NCBI GenBank assembly: GCA_022823405.1
Contig: JAJDXD010000149.1
Coordinates: forward strand, 1 to 40,467
Source of the DNA: Gammaproteobacteria bacterium
Lineage (GTDB): Bacteria > Pseudomonadota > Gammaproteobacteria > Arenicellales > JAJDZL01
DNA: 40,467 nucleotides
Direction: 5' to 3'
Shown: one piece after another, positions 1-9,665 of the stretch
How the letters are laid out: every line of letters begins with the position of its first letter
Position numbering within the stretch: the stretch's first letter is position 1
Program-made: the position numbers and the translations under genes
The notes under the pieces: generated by a model
What the model saw: the letters and a program-made list of their open reading frames with translations, nothing else
What the model was told of the DNA's origin: nothing
The model's database searches: none

Positions 1-3000
1 TATTTCAAGCAGTTCGGGTCTGCCGATTACTTCGTCCAAACTGCGTTTGCCCATTGATGCGAGTATTTCGCGAACTTCGCTAGCGACAAATCGAAAATAC
101 CGAACAACACGCTCTTTGGTTCCAACAAAATGGCGTTTTCTCAGGTTGTCATTCTGTGTTGCAACACCTGTAGCGCAATTGTTCAAATGACAGACTCGAA
201 GGTATTTGCATCCCATCGCGAGCATCGGAGCGGTACCAAATCCAAATGAATCTGCTCCCAGGATGGCAGCTTTGACTACATCCACTCCAGTTTTCAAGCC
301 GCCATCGACCTGCAGGCGCACCATATGCCGAAGACCATTCATTCTGAGAGTCTGCTGCGTTTCTACCAGACCAAGTTCCCAGGGACTGCCAGCGTACTTA
401 ACTGATGTGATTGGACTGGCTCCCGTTCCACCGTCGTAGCCGGCGATTGTGATCAAATCTGCATATGCTTTGGTAACACCTGCGGCAATGGTGCCAACAC
501 CAGCTTCGGACACCAGCTTTACGGACACCAAGGCTTCCCGGTTGACCTGCTTGAGGTCAAAAATCAACTGCGCGAGGTCTTCAATCGAATAGATGTCATG
601 GTGTGGTGGTGGTGAAATCAACGATACACCTGGCGAGGAGTAACGCAGTGATGCAATCATATCGTTGACTTTGTGACCGGGTAATTGTCCGCCTTCTCCA
701 GGCTTTGCGCCTTGCGCAATTTTAATCTGCAGCACTTCGGCGTTCACCAGGTAGTGCGGAGTTACGCCAAATCGGCCCGATGCAACCTGTTTGATCTTTG
801 AAGTTCGGAATGTGCCGTATCGGTTCGGGTGTTCGCCGCCTTCTCCGGAATTAGAGCGCCCGCCAATTTCATTCATTGCTTCGGCGAGCACTTCGTGAGC
901 TTCGGGTGACAGGGCTCCCAAGGACATTGCAGCGCTGTCAAATCGAGACAGTATTGATTCGACCGGTTCGACCTCTGAGAGGTCAACCGGGCTGTCAATG
1001 TCTGTACGAATTTTGAGGAGATCTCTCAAAACAGCGGGTGATCGATCGTTAATCAGTGCCGCCAACTTTCTGTAATCTTCTGTATCCCCGCTCTGAACGG
1101 CAGTGTGGAGTGTGTGAACAACGTCTGGATGGTAGGCATGGTATTCACTGTCGTTTGCAAATTTCAGAAGACCACCGTGTCGGATTGGTTTTCTGGGGTC
1201 CCAAGCAGCTTTCGCAAGTGCAATCTGATCTTTTTCAATATCGTCAAAGTTGGCCCCTTGTATTCTGGAAACAGTACCGGTAAAACAAAGATCAACGACT
1301 TCATCACATAACCCTACAGCCTCAAACAGTTGTGAGCCCCGATAACTGGCAACTGTTGATATTCCCATTTTCGACATAATTTTGAACAGGCCTTTCTTGA
1401 TGCCCTGACGATAGGCGCGAATAGCTGAAAGTGAATGGGTTTCGCTGGCATTTTCACCAACTAATTCTCTCACTGTGGAGTACGCCAAATAAGGATAAAT
1501 TGCAGTGGCGCCGTATCCAATCAGCACTGCGAAATGATGCGGATCGCGGGCTGTGGCTGTTTCAACGATGATATTGGCATCGCAGCGTAAGCCTTCTCGA
1601 ATCAGTCGGTGATGAACGGCACCAGTGGCCAACAGTGCATGAATAGGCAAAGTGGTCGAATCTATATTACGATCCGACAGTGTGATGATCAGGAATCCAG
1701 CTTTAACCGCTTTTGTTGCTTCATCGCAAATTCTTTCAATGGCGTTTCGCAGTCCCTCTTCAGCTGGATAGACAATGTCAATTCGGTATACTCGGAAGGT
1801 TGGGTATTCCTGTTCCATCAATGTTTGGAATTTCCGTCCCGACAGTACCGGTGAACCGATTGTCAGCCGGACCGCTTGCTCGCTTGATTCCTCAAAGAGT
1901 CCCATGGTTGCACCGATAGTGGATTCCAGCGACATCACGATTTTTTCGCGAAGAGGGTCAATTGGAGGGTTGGTGACCTGGGCAAACTGCTGCCGAAAAT
2001 AATCGTACAGAGAACGAATTTGTGAAGAAAGCACTGGTAGAGGTGTATCGTCACCCATGGACCCAACGGCTTCCTGTCCGAGTTCACTTAGAACGCGGAT
2101 GACCTGTTCCTGCTCTTCATAAGACAGGTTGAACAGTTTTTTGTAAATTTTCCGTTCAAACGGATTTAGCTTGATGCTCAGGTGGGAGTAGTCAAGCAAT
2201 CGGGTTAATAATCGTAGCTGCTGCTGTTTTAACCAGCGATTGTACGGTTGTCGGTTTGCCATCAGTTGGTTGATGTCATCGGGGAGCAGCAGTTCACCCG
2301 TACGAGTATCTGCGGCAACCATTTCTCCAGGTTTTAATCGGCCTTTCTGAACGATGTCCTTTTCCTCGTAGTCATACACACCGATTTCTGTACATAGAGT
2401 GATATACCGGTCTTTGGATATGACATATCTCGCGGGTCGAAGGCCGTTTCGGTCCATGACGCATGCTGCGTAGCGCCCATCGGTTAGTACAATGCCAGCG
2501 GGTCCATCCCAGGGTTCAGAATGCAGAGAATTGAAACTGTGAAAGGCGCGCAGATTTGGTTCGATGACGTCGACGTTCTGCCAGGCTGGTGGTACTAGAA
2601 TTTGCATGGCCCGGAAAATGTCCATACCGCCGGAGATGAGAAAATCCAGCATGTTGTCGAGACTCGCAGAATCTGATGAGTCGAAATCAACAAGCGGCAG
2701 CAGTTCATCAATGTTTTCATGCAATGAATCTGTAAATTTACCGCTTCTTGCAACTGCCCAGTTGCGGTTGCTTTGAATGGTATTGATTTCGCCGTTATGT
2801 GCGAGCATGCGAAACGGTTGAGCAAGGTGCCATGTTGGGGCTGTATTGGTCGAAAACCGTTGATGAAAAACTGCAAGCGATGATTCGAGTTCTGGGTCCT
2901 TAAGTTCTGGAAAAAATACCGTGAGGTAATCCGGCATGACCAGTCCTTTGTAGACGATTACTTTTGAGGACAGGCTGCAGATATAGAATTGAGAATCAGT

Positions 3001-3540
3001 CGGTGAAATTCTATTTTCTGAAATGCGTCTGGCAGAGTAAAGCCGACGCTCAAACTGATCTGTGGAGAGGTTACTTGGCGCGTTGACAAATATCTGCTCA
3101 ACGTGCGGCATAACTTTAAGAGCTGCATCGCCAAGCGCTGTCTGGTCAGTGGGAACGACTCGCCACCCGACTGGTTCCAAGCCTTTTTTCCTGAGTTCTT
3201 CTTCAACTATATTGCGGGCGTGATTGGCCTTTTCCGGGTTCGGGTTCTGAAAGATCATTCCGACCGCAAATTTCTTGGAAAGGTAGATATTTTCGACCAT
3301 TGCAGCACTGCGAAAATATCGGTCAGGAATTTTTAGTAGGAGACCGCAACCGTCCCCGGTTTTACCATCGGCGGCAATCGCACCGCGATGGGTCAGGTTG
3401 GACAGTGCCTTGACCGCTGTCTGCACCAGCCAGTGTGAAGGCATACCGTCCATATGCGCAATTAGGCCAAAGCCGCAGCCGTCTTTTTCAAACTGCGGGC
3501 GATATAAACCAGTATCGTGTTGTTGCTGATAGTGTTTCAA
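1..3540 (-). CDS. gltB: Glutamate synthase (NADPH) large subunit, 3' end outside window
   Basis: Large subunit of glutamate synthase: it hydrolyses glutamine and passes ammonia to 2-oxoglutarate to make glutamate. Translating the minus strand gives about 1180 open residues running off the left edge; the E. coli protein is about 1500. The N-terminal glutaminase starts after a short propeptide: with TTG at 3540 as residue 1, the nucleophile is Cys22 in KDGCGFGLIAHMDG. The central and FMN-binding synthase domains follow. The 3Fe-4S cysteines lie near residues 1111, 1117 and 1122 (GCKYLRVCHLNNCATG). No ATG exists between the in-frame TAG upstream and the nucleophile. TTG 3540 or TTG 3618 must therefore be the start, and neither has a strong ribosome binding site. 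It lies downstream of aroK-aroB, a familiar gammaproteobacterial order; gltD would be expected beyond the left edge. Identity is certain, the start is not. Confidence 0.96.
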   Translation of the reverse strand, partial: MKHYQQQHDTGLYRPQFEKDGCGFGLIAHMDGMPSHWLVQTAVKALSNLTHRGAIAADGKTGDGCGLLLKIPDRYFRSAAMVENIYLSKKFAVGMIFQNPNPEKANHARNIVEEELRKKGLEPVGWRVVPTDQTALGDAALKVMPHVEQIFVNAPSNLSTDQFERRLYSARRISENRISPTDSQFYICSLSSKVIVYKGLVMPDYLTVFFPELKDPELESSLAVFHQRFSTNTAPTWHLAQPFRMLAHNGEINTIQSNRNWAVARSGKFTDSLHENIDELLPLVDFDSSDSASLDNMLDFLISGGMDIFRAMQILVPPAWQNVDVIEPNLRAFHSFNSLHSEPWDGPAGIVLTDGRYAACVMDRNGLRPARYVISKDRYITLCTEIGVYDYEEKDIVQKGRLKPGEMVAADTRTGELLLPDDINQLMANRQPYNRWLKQQQLRLLTRLLDYSHLSIKLNPFERKIYKKLFNLSYEEQEQVIRVLSELGQEAVGSMGDDTPLPVLSSQIRSLYDYFRQQFAQVTNPPIDPLREKIVMSLESTIGATMGLFEESSEQAVRLTIGSPVLSGRKFQTLMEQEYPTFRVYRIDIVYPAEEGLRNAIERICDEATKAVKAGFLIITLSDRNIDSTTLPIHALLATGAVHHRLIREGLRCDANIIVETATARDPHHFAVLIGYGATAIYPYLAYSTVRELVGENASETHSLSAIRAYRQGIKKGLFKIMSKMGISTVASYRGSQLFEAVGLCDEVVDLCFTGTVSRIQGANFDDIEKDQIALAKAAWDPRKPIRHGGLLKFANDSEYHAYHPDVVHTLHTAVQSGDTEDYRKLAALINDRSPAVLRDLLKIRTDIDSPVDLSEVEPVESILSRFDSAAMSLGALSPEAHEVLAEAMNEIGGRSNSGEGGEHPNRYGTFRTSKIKQVASGRFGVTPHYLVNAEVLQIKIAQGAKPGEGGQLPGHKVNDMIASLRYSSPGVSLISPPPHHDIYSIEDLAQLIFDLKQVNREALVSVKLVSEAGVGTIAAGVTKAYADLITIAGYDGGTGASPITSVKYAGSPWELGLVETQQTLRMNGLRHMVRLQVDGGLKTGVDVVKAAILGADSFGFGTAPMLAMGCKYLRVCHLNNCATGVATQNDNLRKRHFVGTKERVVRYFRFVASEVREILASMGKRSLDEVIGRPELLEI

Positions 3541-3934
3541 TGGGCAAAACCCAGCTAGTGCATCGGTAGTGAATTGCTTGTTGGATTGTCCGCAGCGACT
3601 TCTTGGCTGAGTATCCAACTACTTGGTTTAGCGCTTACGCGAGCGGTGAGTCTGGCGTTAGTACAAAGTTGCCGACTCAATTTTACGACAGTGTAACGAA
3701 AATCAGCAATTTTCGACTGCTTTTGATCAACGTATGAATCAACAAATAGCGGATTTTATCAATATTGTCGTCTATGGTTCATCAGTCAAGTTGCTAAGTT
3801 CCAAATGAAATGTCTTGAAATTCATTGATGTACCGTTACAAGATTTGTACTTTCAGTCATTTCGGATTTCATTGAAATTCGTCAAATGAGATTTGACCAG
3901 CTTAAGACAAATATTGCGAGTTCAAGGGACCGAA
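3541..3934 (-). promoter_or_regulatory. aroB-gltB spacer with candidate gltB promoter
   Basis: This 394-nt spacer separates the aroB stop from the gltB start, both on the minus strand. I see no convincing gene in it. On the minus strand a plausible sigma-70 promoter is TTGCTG (3709-3704), an 18-nt spacer and TAAAAT (3685-3680), which would start transcription near 3672 and leave a leader of about 130 nt before TTG 3540. The region is AT-rich, as expected for a promoter. The promoter is inferred from consensus similarity only. Confidence 0.3.
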
Positions 3935-5029
3935 TCAGTTCGAGTTCCGTCTGACAATATCAGTGAGCATTCCTTTCAGAATTGGCATTGGGTATTCATC
4001 GATCACAATTGCCTTTCCAATTCCTTCCAGAACGATGAATCGAATTTTTCCAGCTTCGACTTTCTTATCGACAGCCATGGCATCCATAAAGTCACTTTCT
4101 GTCATTCCATTTGGTGGTAGAACCGGCAGTTTGAAGCGACGAACAATTTGTTCGACTCTTGATTGCTGCTCCAAGTCAATCAGGTTCAAACGTCGTGAAA
4201 ATTCTGCTGCGATAACCATTCCCGCAGCAACGGCTTCACCATGTAGCCAGCTCTTGTAGTTCAGTTTATTTTCGATTGCATGGCCGAACGTGTGTCCAAA
4301 ATTTAGTAACGCCCTCAGGCCCGATTCTCTTTCATCAAGTTCAACAACTTCTGCCTTATTAGCGCAGGAGCGTTCAATCGCATAGGCAAGAGAATCTAAA
4401 TCCCTGGACAGCAAGCTGTCAACATTGTCTTCCAGCCAACCGAAAAACTCAGGATCTCGAATCAAGCCATATTTGATCACTTCAGCAAGACCAGCCAGGA
4501 TTTCACGTTCTGGAAGCGTCTTCAGGGTGTCAATATCTGCAACCACACACTTTGGCTGGTAGATTGCCCCAATCATGTTTTTCCCTAGTGGGTGGTTTAC
4601 TCCCGTCTTACCTCCAATCGAAGAATCGACCTGTGCGAGCAGGGTGGTTGGAACATGAATGTAGGGAATACCGCGCTGATAACAGGCAGCCGCGAATCCT
4701 GAGATGTCTCCAACAACACCACCGCCAAGCGCAATTATCGTTGTCTTACGATCACAAGGAATTGAAAGCATGTGGTCAAATATCCCACTGACTGAAGTCA
4801 AGTCTTTGTAAACCTCACCATCGGGCAAATGGTATTCTTCAACAAGAGCAAACTGGCCTAAAGTCTCGGAAATCGCATTGGCGTATAAAGGTGCAACGAC
4901 TTCATTGCTAATGATTACCACCCGGTTTCCAGTCACATGAGGTTGAAACAATTCGACATTTTGGAGCAGATCGCGGCCGATATGAATCGGGTACTTCCGA
5001 TCATCGAGATTTACTGTGATTGTCTTCAT
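3935..5029 (-). CDS. aroB: 3-dehydroquinate synthase
   Basis: Second enzyme of the shikimate pathway: it converts DAHP to 3-dehydroquinate with NAD and a divalent metal, in the cytoplasm. The 364-residue length is normal. Diagnostic segments are the NAD-binding GGGVVGDISGFAAACYQRG, the following VPTTLLAQVDSSIGGKTGVN, and the metal-ligand region around LLNFGHTFGHAIE and WLHGEAVAAGM. The start ATG overlaps the aroK stop in an ATGA junction (5026-5029), so the two are translationally coupled. gltB follows downstream. No anomaly is visible. Confidence 0.98.
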   Translation of the reverse strand: MKTITVNLDDRKYPIHIGRDLLQNVELFQPHVTGNRVVIISNEVVAPLYANAISETLGQFALVEEYHLPDGEVYKDLTSVSGIFDHMLSIPCDRKTTIIALGGGVVGDISGFAAACYQRGIPYIHVPTTLLAQVDSSIGGKTGVNHPLGKNMIGAIYQPKCVVADIDTLKTLPEREILAGLAEVIKYGLIRDPEFFGWLEDNVDSLLSRDLDSLAYAIERSCANKAEVVELDERESGLRALLNFGHTFGHAIENKLNYKSWLHGEAVAAGMVIAAEFSRRLNLIDLEQQSRVEQIVRRFKLPVLPPNGMTESDFMDAMAVDKKVEAGKIRFIVLEGIGKAIVIDEYPMPILKGMLTDIVRRNSN

Positions 5030-5583
5030 TGATTGACCAAATATTCCTCAATCTTTTTGGTTAGTGATTCTACCGTTTGATTGTCCGAATTCACTACATA
5101 ATCGGCCTCTGCACGATAAAGGGGTTCGCGTTTTTGCATCAATTCAGAGAGATTTTCGATGGGCCTCTCTGGATCAAAGTTTGGTCGGTGTTTACGGTTT
5201 CTGATACGTAGATATTGTTGGGTTGGGGTTGTATGAAGATATATGACAATTCCATTTCGCATCATTCGTCGATTGGTTTCTGACAGAATTGCGCCACCGC
5301 CGGTCGAAATGACTGTTCCGCTGAGACAGCAGTATGCCTCAAGTGCCTCAGTCTCTCGCTGTCTGAATCCGGCTTCGCCCTCCTGCTCAAAAATTTTTGT
5401 TATTGACCGATCTGCCATCTTTTCAATCTCGTGATCAATGTCGACAAAATTTAGGTGCAGTCTTTTTGCCAGACGGTTTCCGACCGTCGTTTTTCCAGCA
5501 CCCATTGGTCCGACCAGAATGATCATCGGGTCGGATAGTCGATAGGACGCGATTCTTTGTTCCAAATGAGATTTATCACTCAT
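5026..5583 (-). CDS. aroK: Shikimate kinase
   Basis: Phosphorylates shikimate at the 3-hydroxyl using ATP, in aromatic amino acid synthesis. The 185-residue protein carries the P-loop GPMGAGKTTVG near residue 25, the DxD shikimate/Mg site in FVDIDHEIE, the GFRQRETEAL segment with the substrate-binding arginine, and STGGGAI. About 20 residues precede the P-loop strand, slightly more than in many family members. It is the first gene of aroK-aroB and is divergent from the cytochrome c' gene across a 286-nt spacer. The pilQ gene often found upstream of aroK is absent. Confidence 0.97.
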   Translation of the reverse strand: MSDKSHLEQRIASYRLSDPMIILVGPMGAGKTTVGNRLAKRLHLNFVDIDHEIEKMADRSITKIFEQEGEAGFRQRETEALEAYCCLSGTVISTGGGAILSETNRRMMRNGIVIYLHTTPTQQYLRIRNRKHRPNFDPERPIENLSELMQKREPLYRAEADYVVNSDNQTVESLTKKIEEYLVNQ

Positions 5584-5869
5584 GACGGAGAAAAATCAAT
5601 GTAGGTGTATCAAGTGGGTCGAGTTAGTCAATAACAGTCGTATCGCAGGACACGCTTCAGGTCATTTTATTCATTTAGCAAAGTACGGTGTTCAAGTGAA
5701 TCAAATTGAGAGCAACTTCATGAAAAGCTGTTGCCGTTAAAATCAAATTTTGTAGAATTTTAACTGACTGATTTCGTCGAATTTCGGTCAGTGGGAGGGT
5801 GCGAATGGCAGTTCAGAGTGAGACATAATGTGAACTATCAGGCCATTTGTTGATCAATTTACAATTTCT

Positions 5870-6358
5870 ATGTGCGTTTACAGTTATTCAAACTTCAAAT
5901 CACTTCTTTCTGTAGTATTGGTAGTTTCAATTTCTCTAGCTGTGAGTAATTCAGCGTACGCTCATGGAGGTGGACCGGTTTACGAGAAACGGCATGTTTA
6001 CATGAATGAACTAGGCGACATTATGAAGGCGTTCGGAAATTTTGTGAAACGGGGAAAGGGCGATTTAACGGATTTAAGCCAAAAAGCGGCCCGAATCATC
6101 GATCTGGCCCCAGAACTTCCGTCGCACTTTCCGCCAGATACCGGGTTGAATCACAACAAAGAAAGTCAGGCGAAGCCAATCATCTGGGAAAAATGGGATG
6201 ACTTCATTTCCGCTTCGGAGCGGTTGGTCGATCTTGGTAAAGGTTTGGAATCTGCATTTGCATCTGAAAATGAAGCTCAAATATCTACAGCAGTCAAGCA
6301 AATGGGCGAAGAAGGGTGTCGTGCTTGTCACTCGCAATTTCGCATAAAAAAGAACTAA
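5870..6358 (+). CDS. Cytochrome c'/c-556 family protein, exported monoheme
   Basis: A 162-residue protein with an N-terminal signal peptide (hydrophobic core about residues 10-25, likely cleavage after SAYA). A single heme-binding CRACH lies almost at the C-terminus, the layout of the four-helix cytochrome c'/c-556 family rather than of class I cytochromes. The N-terminal helix carries MNELGDIMKAFGNF, in the position where this family places its distal axial ligand. It probably acts in the periplasm in electron transfer or gas-ligand binding; the substrate is unknown. It stands alone between aroK (divergent) and mrcA, about 9 kb from transcription unit neighbours that encode other cytochromes. 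The ATG start has only a weak upstream ribosome binding site, but it is the one that preserves a complete signal peptide. Confidence 0.8.
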   Translation: MCVYSYSNFKSLLSVVLVVSISLAVSNSAYAHGGGPVYEKRHVYMNELGDIMKAFGNFVKRGKGDLTDLSQKAARIIDLAPELPSHFPPDTGLNHNKESQAKPIIWEKWDDFISASERLVDLGKGLESAFASENEAQISTAVKQMGEEGCRACHSQFRIKKN

Positions 6359-6540
6359 CGCCAATAGTCTGAAGAGCACAGTGAAAAAAAAGCGACGCCA
6401 AACCCAAACGCATTGATCCCGTCTTTGCAGGGTGCTGAAGATTAGTCATTGCCAAAAAATCAACTCAGTATCGATAATGGTCTGGTACTTCGTAGTATTA
6501 TTCATGTCAGAACGTTGGCAAATTTAGCGGAGTAAGGTAA

Positions 6541-8988
6541 ATGTTCGTAAAAGCACACAAAAGACATGGCGCAGCCAGAGTTCTTTCTGTTGCTTTGAGC
6601 ACGATCAGCAATCTCTTTATGACAGCGCTGGCTGTGGTTGTCATTGTGATAATGTTGCTAGTGCCCGGTTTGCCAGACATTGAGACAATCAAGACTCTGC
6701 AACTCAAAGTTCCGCTTCGCATCTATTCGAGTGATGGGCTTTTGCTGGGAGAATTTGGTGACCAGCGGCGAATTCCCATTGAGATTGCTGACACGCCGCC
6801 AGCACTGATTGCCGCTGTACTTGCTGCGGAAGATGATCGTTATTATCAGCATGCCGGTGTTGACTATCGCGGTGTGTTACGTGCAATGTACGCCAACTTC
6901 GTTTCCGGCAGCAGAGCACAAGGTGCAAGTACGATAACCATGCAGGTTGCTCGGAACTACTATCTGACTAAAGAGAGAACCTATCTTCGTAAGGCACGAG
7001 AGGCCCTACTTGCTCTACGGTTGGAGCAATACCTGACCAAAGATGAAATTCTGGAGCTCTATCTGAACAAAATTTTTCTTGGACACCGTGCTTACGGATT
7101 CGGCGCGGCAGCCAATGTCTATTATGGCAAGCCGCTTGGTGAACTTGACATTCCTCAGTATGCGATGCTTGCAGCATTGCCAAAGGCACCATCTAGTGTT
7201 AATCCGTTAAGCAACCCGAAAGATGCAAAAATAAGACGCGATTACATTCTCGGTCGCATGCGAGATTTAGGATTCATTTCCCTGACTGAACACAGTGATT
7301 ATGTCGAATCATCACTGACGGCGGAACTGCACATTTCTGAAGTGGAGTTGAAAGCACCTTATGTTGCAGAACAGATTAGAAGAGAGATGTTAGATCGTTT
7401 CGGTGAGGCAGCCTACGAAGACGGGTATAGCGTCTATTCGACAATTATCTCCACAAATCAACTGGCGGCTAGTGAAAGTCTGCGCGAAGGTTTAATTCAG
7501 TACGACCGGCGGCACGGTTTTCGCGGTCCAATTCGAAACTGGGACCTTGATCAGTTGGGAACAGAAGAACAGATCTATGACGTACTGCGACATATTGAAC
7601 CGAGTCAGGACATCATTCCCGTAATCATTACAGAGGTGCACGAGGACCGTGTAACTGCTGTCAACAAGTCTTCCGAGACGATTACCATTTCATGGGAGAA
7701 TATGCAGTGGGCGAGACGCTATCAGACAGCTCGCCTGCTTGGTCCAAAACCTCAAACTCCGGGTGAAGTTCTTGATCTCGGCGATATTGTGTTCGTACGG
7801 CTGGTCGAAGACTCTGGCTGGACGTTGGTGCAAATTCCTGACGTGAACGGCGCGATCATCTCAATTAATCCGAAAAATGGTGCCGTTTTGGCGATGGTGG
7901 GTGGTTTTGACTACTACCTGGATAAGTTCAATCGCGCGACTCAGGGCAAGCGTCTGATGGGATCCACAATTAAGCCTTTTGTCTACTCTGCGGCAATTGA
8001 CAACGGGTTTACTTCAGCAAGTTTGATCAGCGGTGCTCCGATTGTGGTCGAAGATCAACAATCTGAAATATTGTGGCGACCGCAAAACTATAGTGGCAAG
8101 TTCACTGGGGAAACACGCTTACGCGAAGCACTTGCAAGATCGTTAAATCTGGTTTCAGTTCGACTGATTCGAGGTTTGGGTATAGATACGACCATCAATC
8201 ACATTACAAAATTTGGATTTGATCGAACGTCGCTTCCGAGTGGGTTTTCTCTCGCGCTGGGTTCAGCTGAGGAAACGCCGCTGAATGTGGTCACTGGCTT
8301 TGCAGTGTTTGCCAATGGCGGTCATGTCGTTGAACCTTATTTTATCGATATTGTTAAAGACCAGTATGACCGGGTTGTATTGCGCGGCAAGACCACAGAA
8401 GTTTGCAGCGGTTGTCTCTTTAAATTGGACTCAGAAATTGAGAGGTTGGAGTCACTTTCTCATACGCCTGTCAAGCGCGCTGAAAGGGTAATTTCCAGTG
8501 CTAATGCCTATATCATGACCGATCTTTTGCGCGGCGTAGTTCGAGATGGGACCGGACGCAGGGCTCTGTCGCTCAATCGTGCAGATCTTGCTGGCAAAAC
8601 CGGCACTACCAATGATTTTGAAGATGCGTGGTTTTCAGGATTCAATGCGGATATTGCCACAACTGTCTGGGTTGGATTTGACAAGCCAGCTGATTTGGGT
8701 CGAAATGAACATGGATCCGGATTGGCACTTCCGATTTGGATAGACTACATGAAAACTGCGTTGGAGAGTGTGCCGGAATCACCACTCGAGCCTCCGGACA
8801 ACATCGTTACACAGTTTATCAATGCAAAAACTGGAGATGCCGTACCTGAGGATAGCTCTGATGCGCTCCGGGAGTCATTTATTGCTGGAACTCAGCCGAT
8901 ACTGGATATTGCTCACGTTAGTTTGAAATCTGAAGCATCTGAGCAGTCAGATGCCAGTGAAGAACCCACCGAAAGCCAACTTTTTTAA
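6541..8988 (+). CDS. mrcA: Penicillin-binding protein 1A (class A bifunctional PBP)
   Basis: Inner-membrane peptidoglycan synthase that polymerises lipid II and cross-links the strands. The 815-residue length is normal. One N-terminal transmembrane helix (about 22-42) is followed by the GT51 glycosyltransferase with catalytic Glu97 in AAEDDRYYQHAGVD and the GASTITMQVARN and LELYLNKIFLG motifs. An OB-like linker domain follows. The transpeptidase has Ser475 in STIKPF, SLN at 534-536 and KTGT from Lys686. The C-terminal tail is Ser/Glu-rich. The start is supported by AGTAAGG just upstream. mrcA near aroK is common in gammaproteobacteria, though usually next to pilM, which is missing here. Confidence 0.96.
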   Translation: MFVKAHKRHGAARVLSVALSTISNLFMTALAVVVIVIMLLVPGLPDIETIKTLQLKVPLRIYSSDGLLLGEFGDQRRIPIEIADTPPALIAAVLAAEDDRYYQHAGVDYRGVLRAMYANFVSGSRAQGASTITMQVARNYYLTKERTYLRKAREALLALRLEQYLTKDEILELYLNKIFLGHRAYGFGAAANVYYGKPLGELDIPQYAMLAALPKAPSSVNPLSNPKDAKIRRDYILGRMRDLGFISLTEHSDYVESSLTAELHISEVELKAPYVAEQIRREMLDRFGEAAYEDGYSVYSTIISTNQLAASESLREGLIQYDRRHGFRGPIRNWDLDQLGTEEQIYDVLRHIEPSQDIIPVIITEVHEDRVTAVNKSSETITISWENMQWARRYQTARLLGPKPQTPGEVLDLGDIVFVRLVEDSGWTLVQIPDVNGAIISINPKNGAVLAMVGGFDYYLDKFNRATQGKRLMGSTIKPFVYSAAIDNGFTSASLISGAPIVVEDQQSEILWRPQNYSGKFTGETRLREALARSLNLVSVRLIRGLGIDTTINHITKFGFDRTSLPSGFSLALGSAEETPLNVVTGFAVFANGGHVVEPYFIDIVKDQYDRVVLRGKTTEVCSGCLFKLDSEIERLESLSHTPVKRAERVISSANAYIMTDLLRGVVRDGTGRRALSLNRADLAGKTGTTNDFEDAWFSGFNADIATTVWVGFDKPADLGRNEHGSGLALPIWIDYMKTALESVPESPLEPPDNIVTQFINAKTGDAVPEDSSDALRESFIAGTQPILDIAHVSLKSEASEQSDASEEPTESQLF

Positions 8989-9008
8989 CTCACCTGCACA
9001 GTTTCGTC

Positions 9009-9596
9009 GTGCCAAAGTCAGCAAGTCGTTTGCGCCGTTCGTTACGCTATGAAGCTGCAAGAATCATGGCGGATGAGGGAGTTCGCGATTTTCGAATAGC
9101 AAAGGAGAAAGCCTGCTCAAGGCTCGGTGTTTCGACGCATCGATCCATTCCAACCAACCTGGAAATTGAGAATGCGCTTGAGGAGCAGCTATCGATTTTT
9201 AAATCTAATCGAGATGTCGAGCGTAAGCATTACCTGGAAACATCGTTGTCAATTATGAATTTGGTTTCTGAGTACTCACCAAAGCTTACCGGTGCGGCAG
9301 TAACTGGAGTAATCACATCAGTCAGGCCAGTTGAAGTTCACGTCTTTCCCCCAACGGTTGAAGAAGTTTGTGAGTTGCTGTATGAGGCGCAGGTGCCGTA
9401 TGATCAAATTGAAAAACGCAAGCGATTTGCAGGCAAGCGTTTTGAAAATATTCCAGGCTTTGAATGGACTGCTGCTGAAGTCAATGTTGAGCTTTTTTGC
9501 TTCTTGCCGGAGATGCCTTATCCACCGCTAAGTTCGATCACTGGCAAGCCAATTCGCAGCGTCTCTCAGAAGAAAGTGAAAAGATTGCTGGAGTGA
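9009..9596 (+). CDS. Conserved-looking protein of unknown function, possibly nucleotidyltransferase-like
   Basis: A 195-residue soluble protein with no signal peptide or membrane helix. The N-terminus is rich in arginine (SRLRRSLRYEAARIMADEG). An Arg-rich helical half is followed by an alpha/beta segment, LTGAAVTGVITSVRPVEVHVF. This faintly resembles small nucleotidyltransferase-fold proteins (G-S/T then an acidic or His strand), but the catalytic DxD is not evident, so the assignment is only a suggestion. It begins with GTG 20 nt after mrcA; a start at ATG 9066 (residue 20) is also possible. It is convergent with topA, with a 69-nt gap that holds no clear terminator. I do not recognise the family. 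Confidence 0.7.
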   Translation: MPKSASRLRRSLRYEAARIMADEGVRDFRIAKEKACSRLGVSTHRSIPTNLEIENALEEQLSIFKSNRDVERKHYLETSLSIMNLVSEYSPKLTGAAVTGVITSVRPVEVHVFPPTVEEVCELLYEAQVPYDQIEKRKRFAGKRFENIPGFEWTAAEVNVELFCFLPEMPYPPLSSITGKPIRSVSQKKVKRLLE

Positions 9597-9665
9597 CTTT
9601 TAGATTCAATAGTTCGCAATTTGCATCGACGTTGTAGTCTGATGCTATGCACCTTTATTGAAGTA

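Noticed and set aside
206-3336. Plus- and minus-strand short reading frames within the first 3.5 kb
   Set aside because: They are shadows of the long gltB frame on the minus strand, which shows family motifs throughout and simply lacks a stop inside the window.
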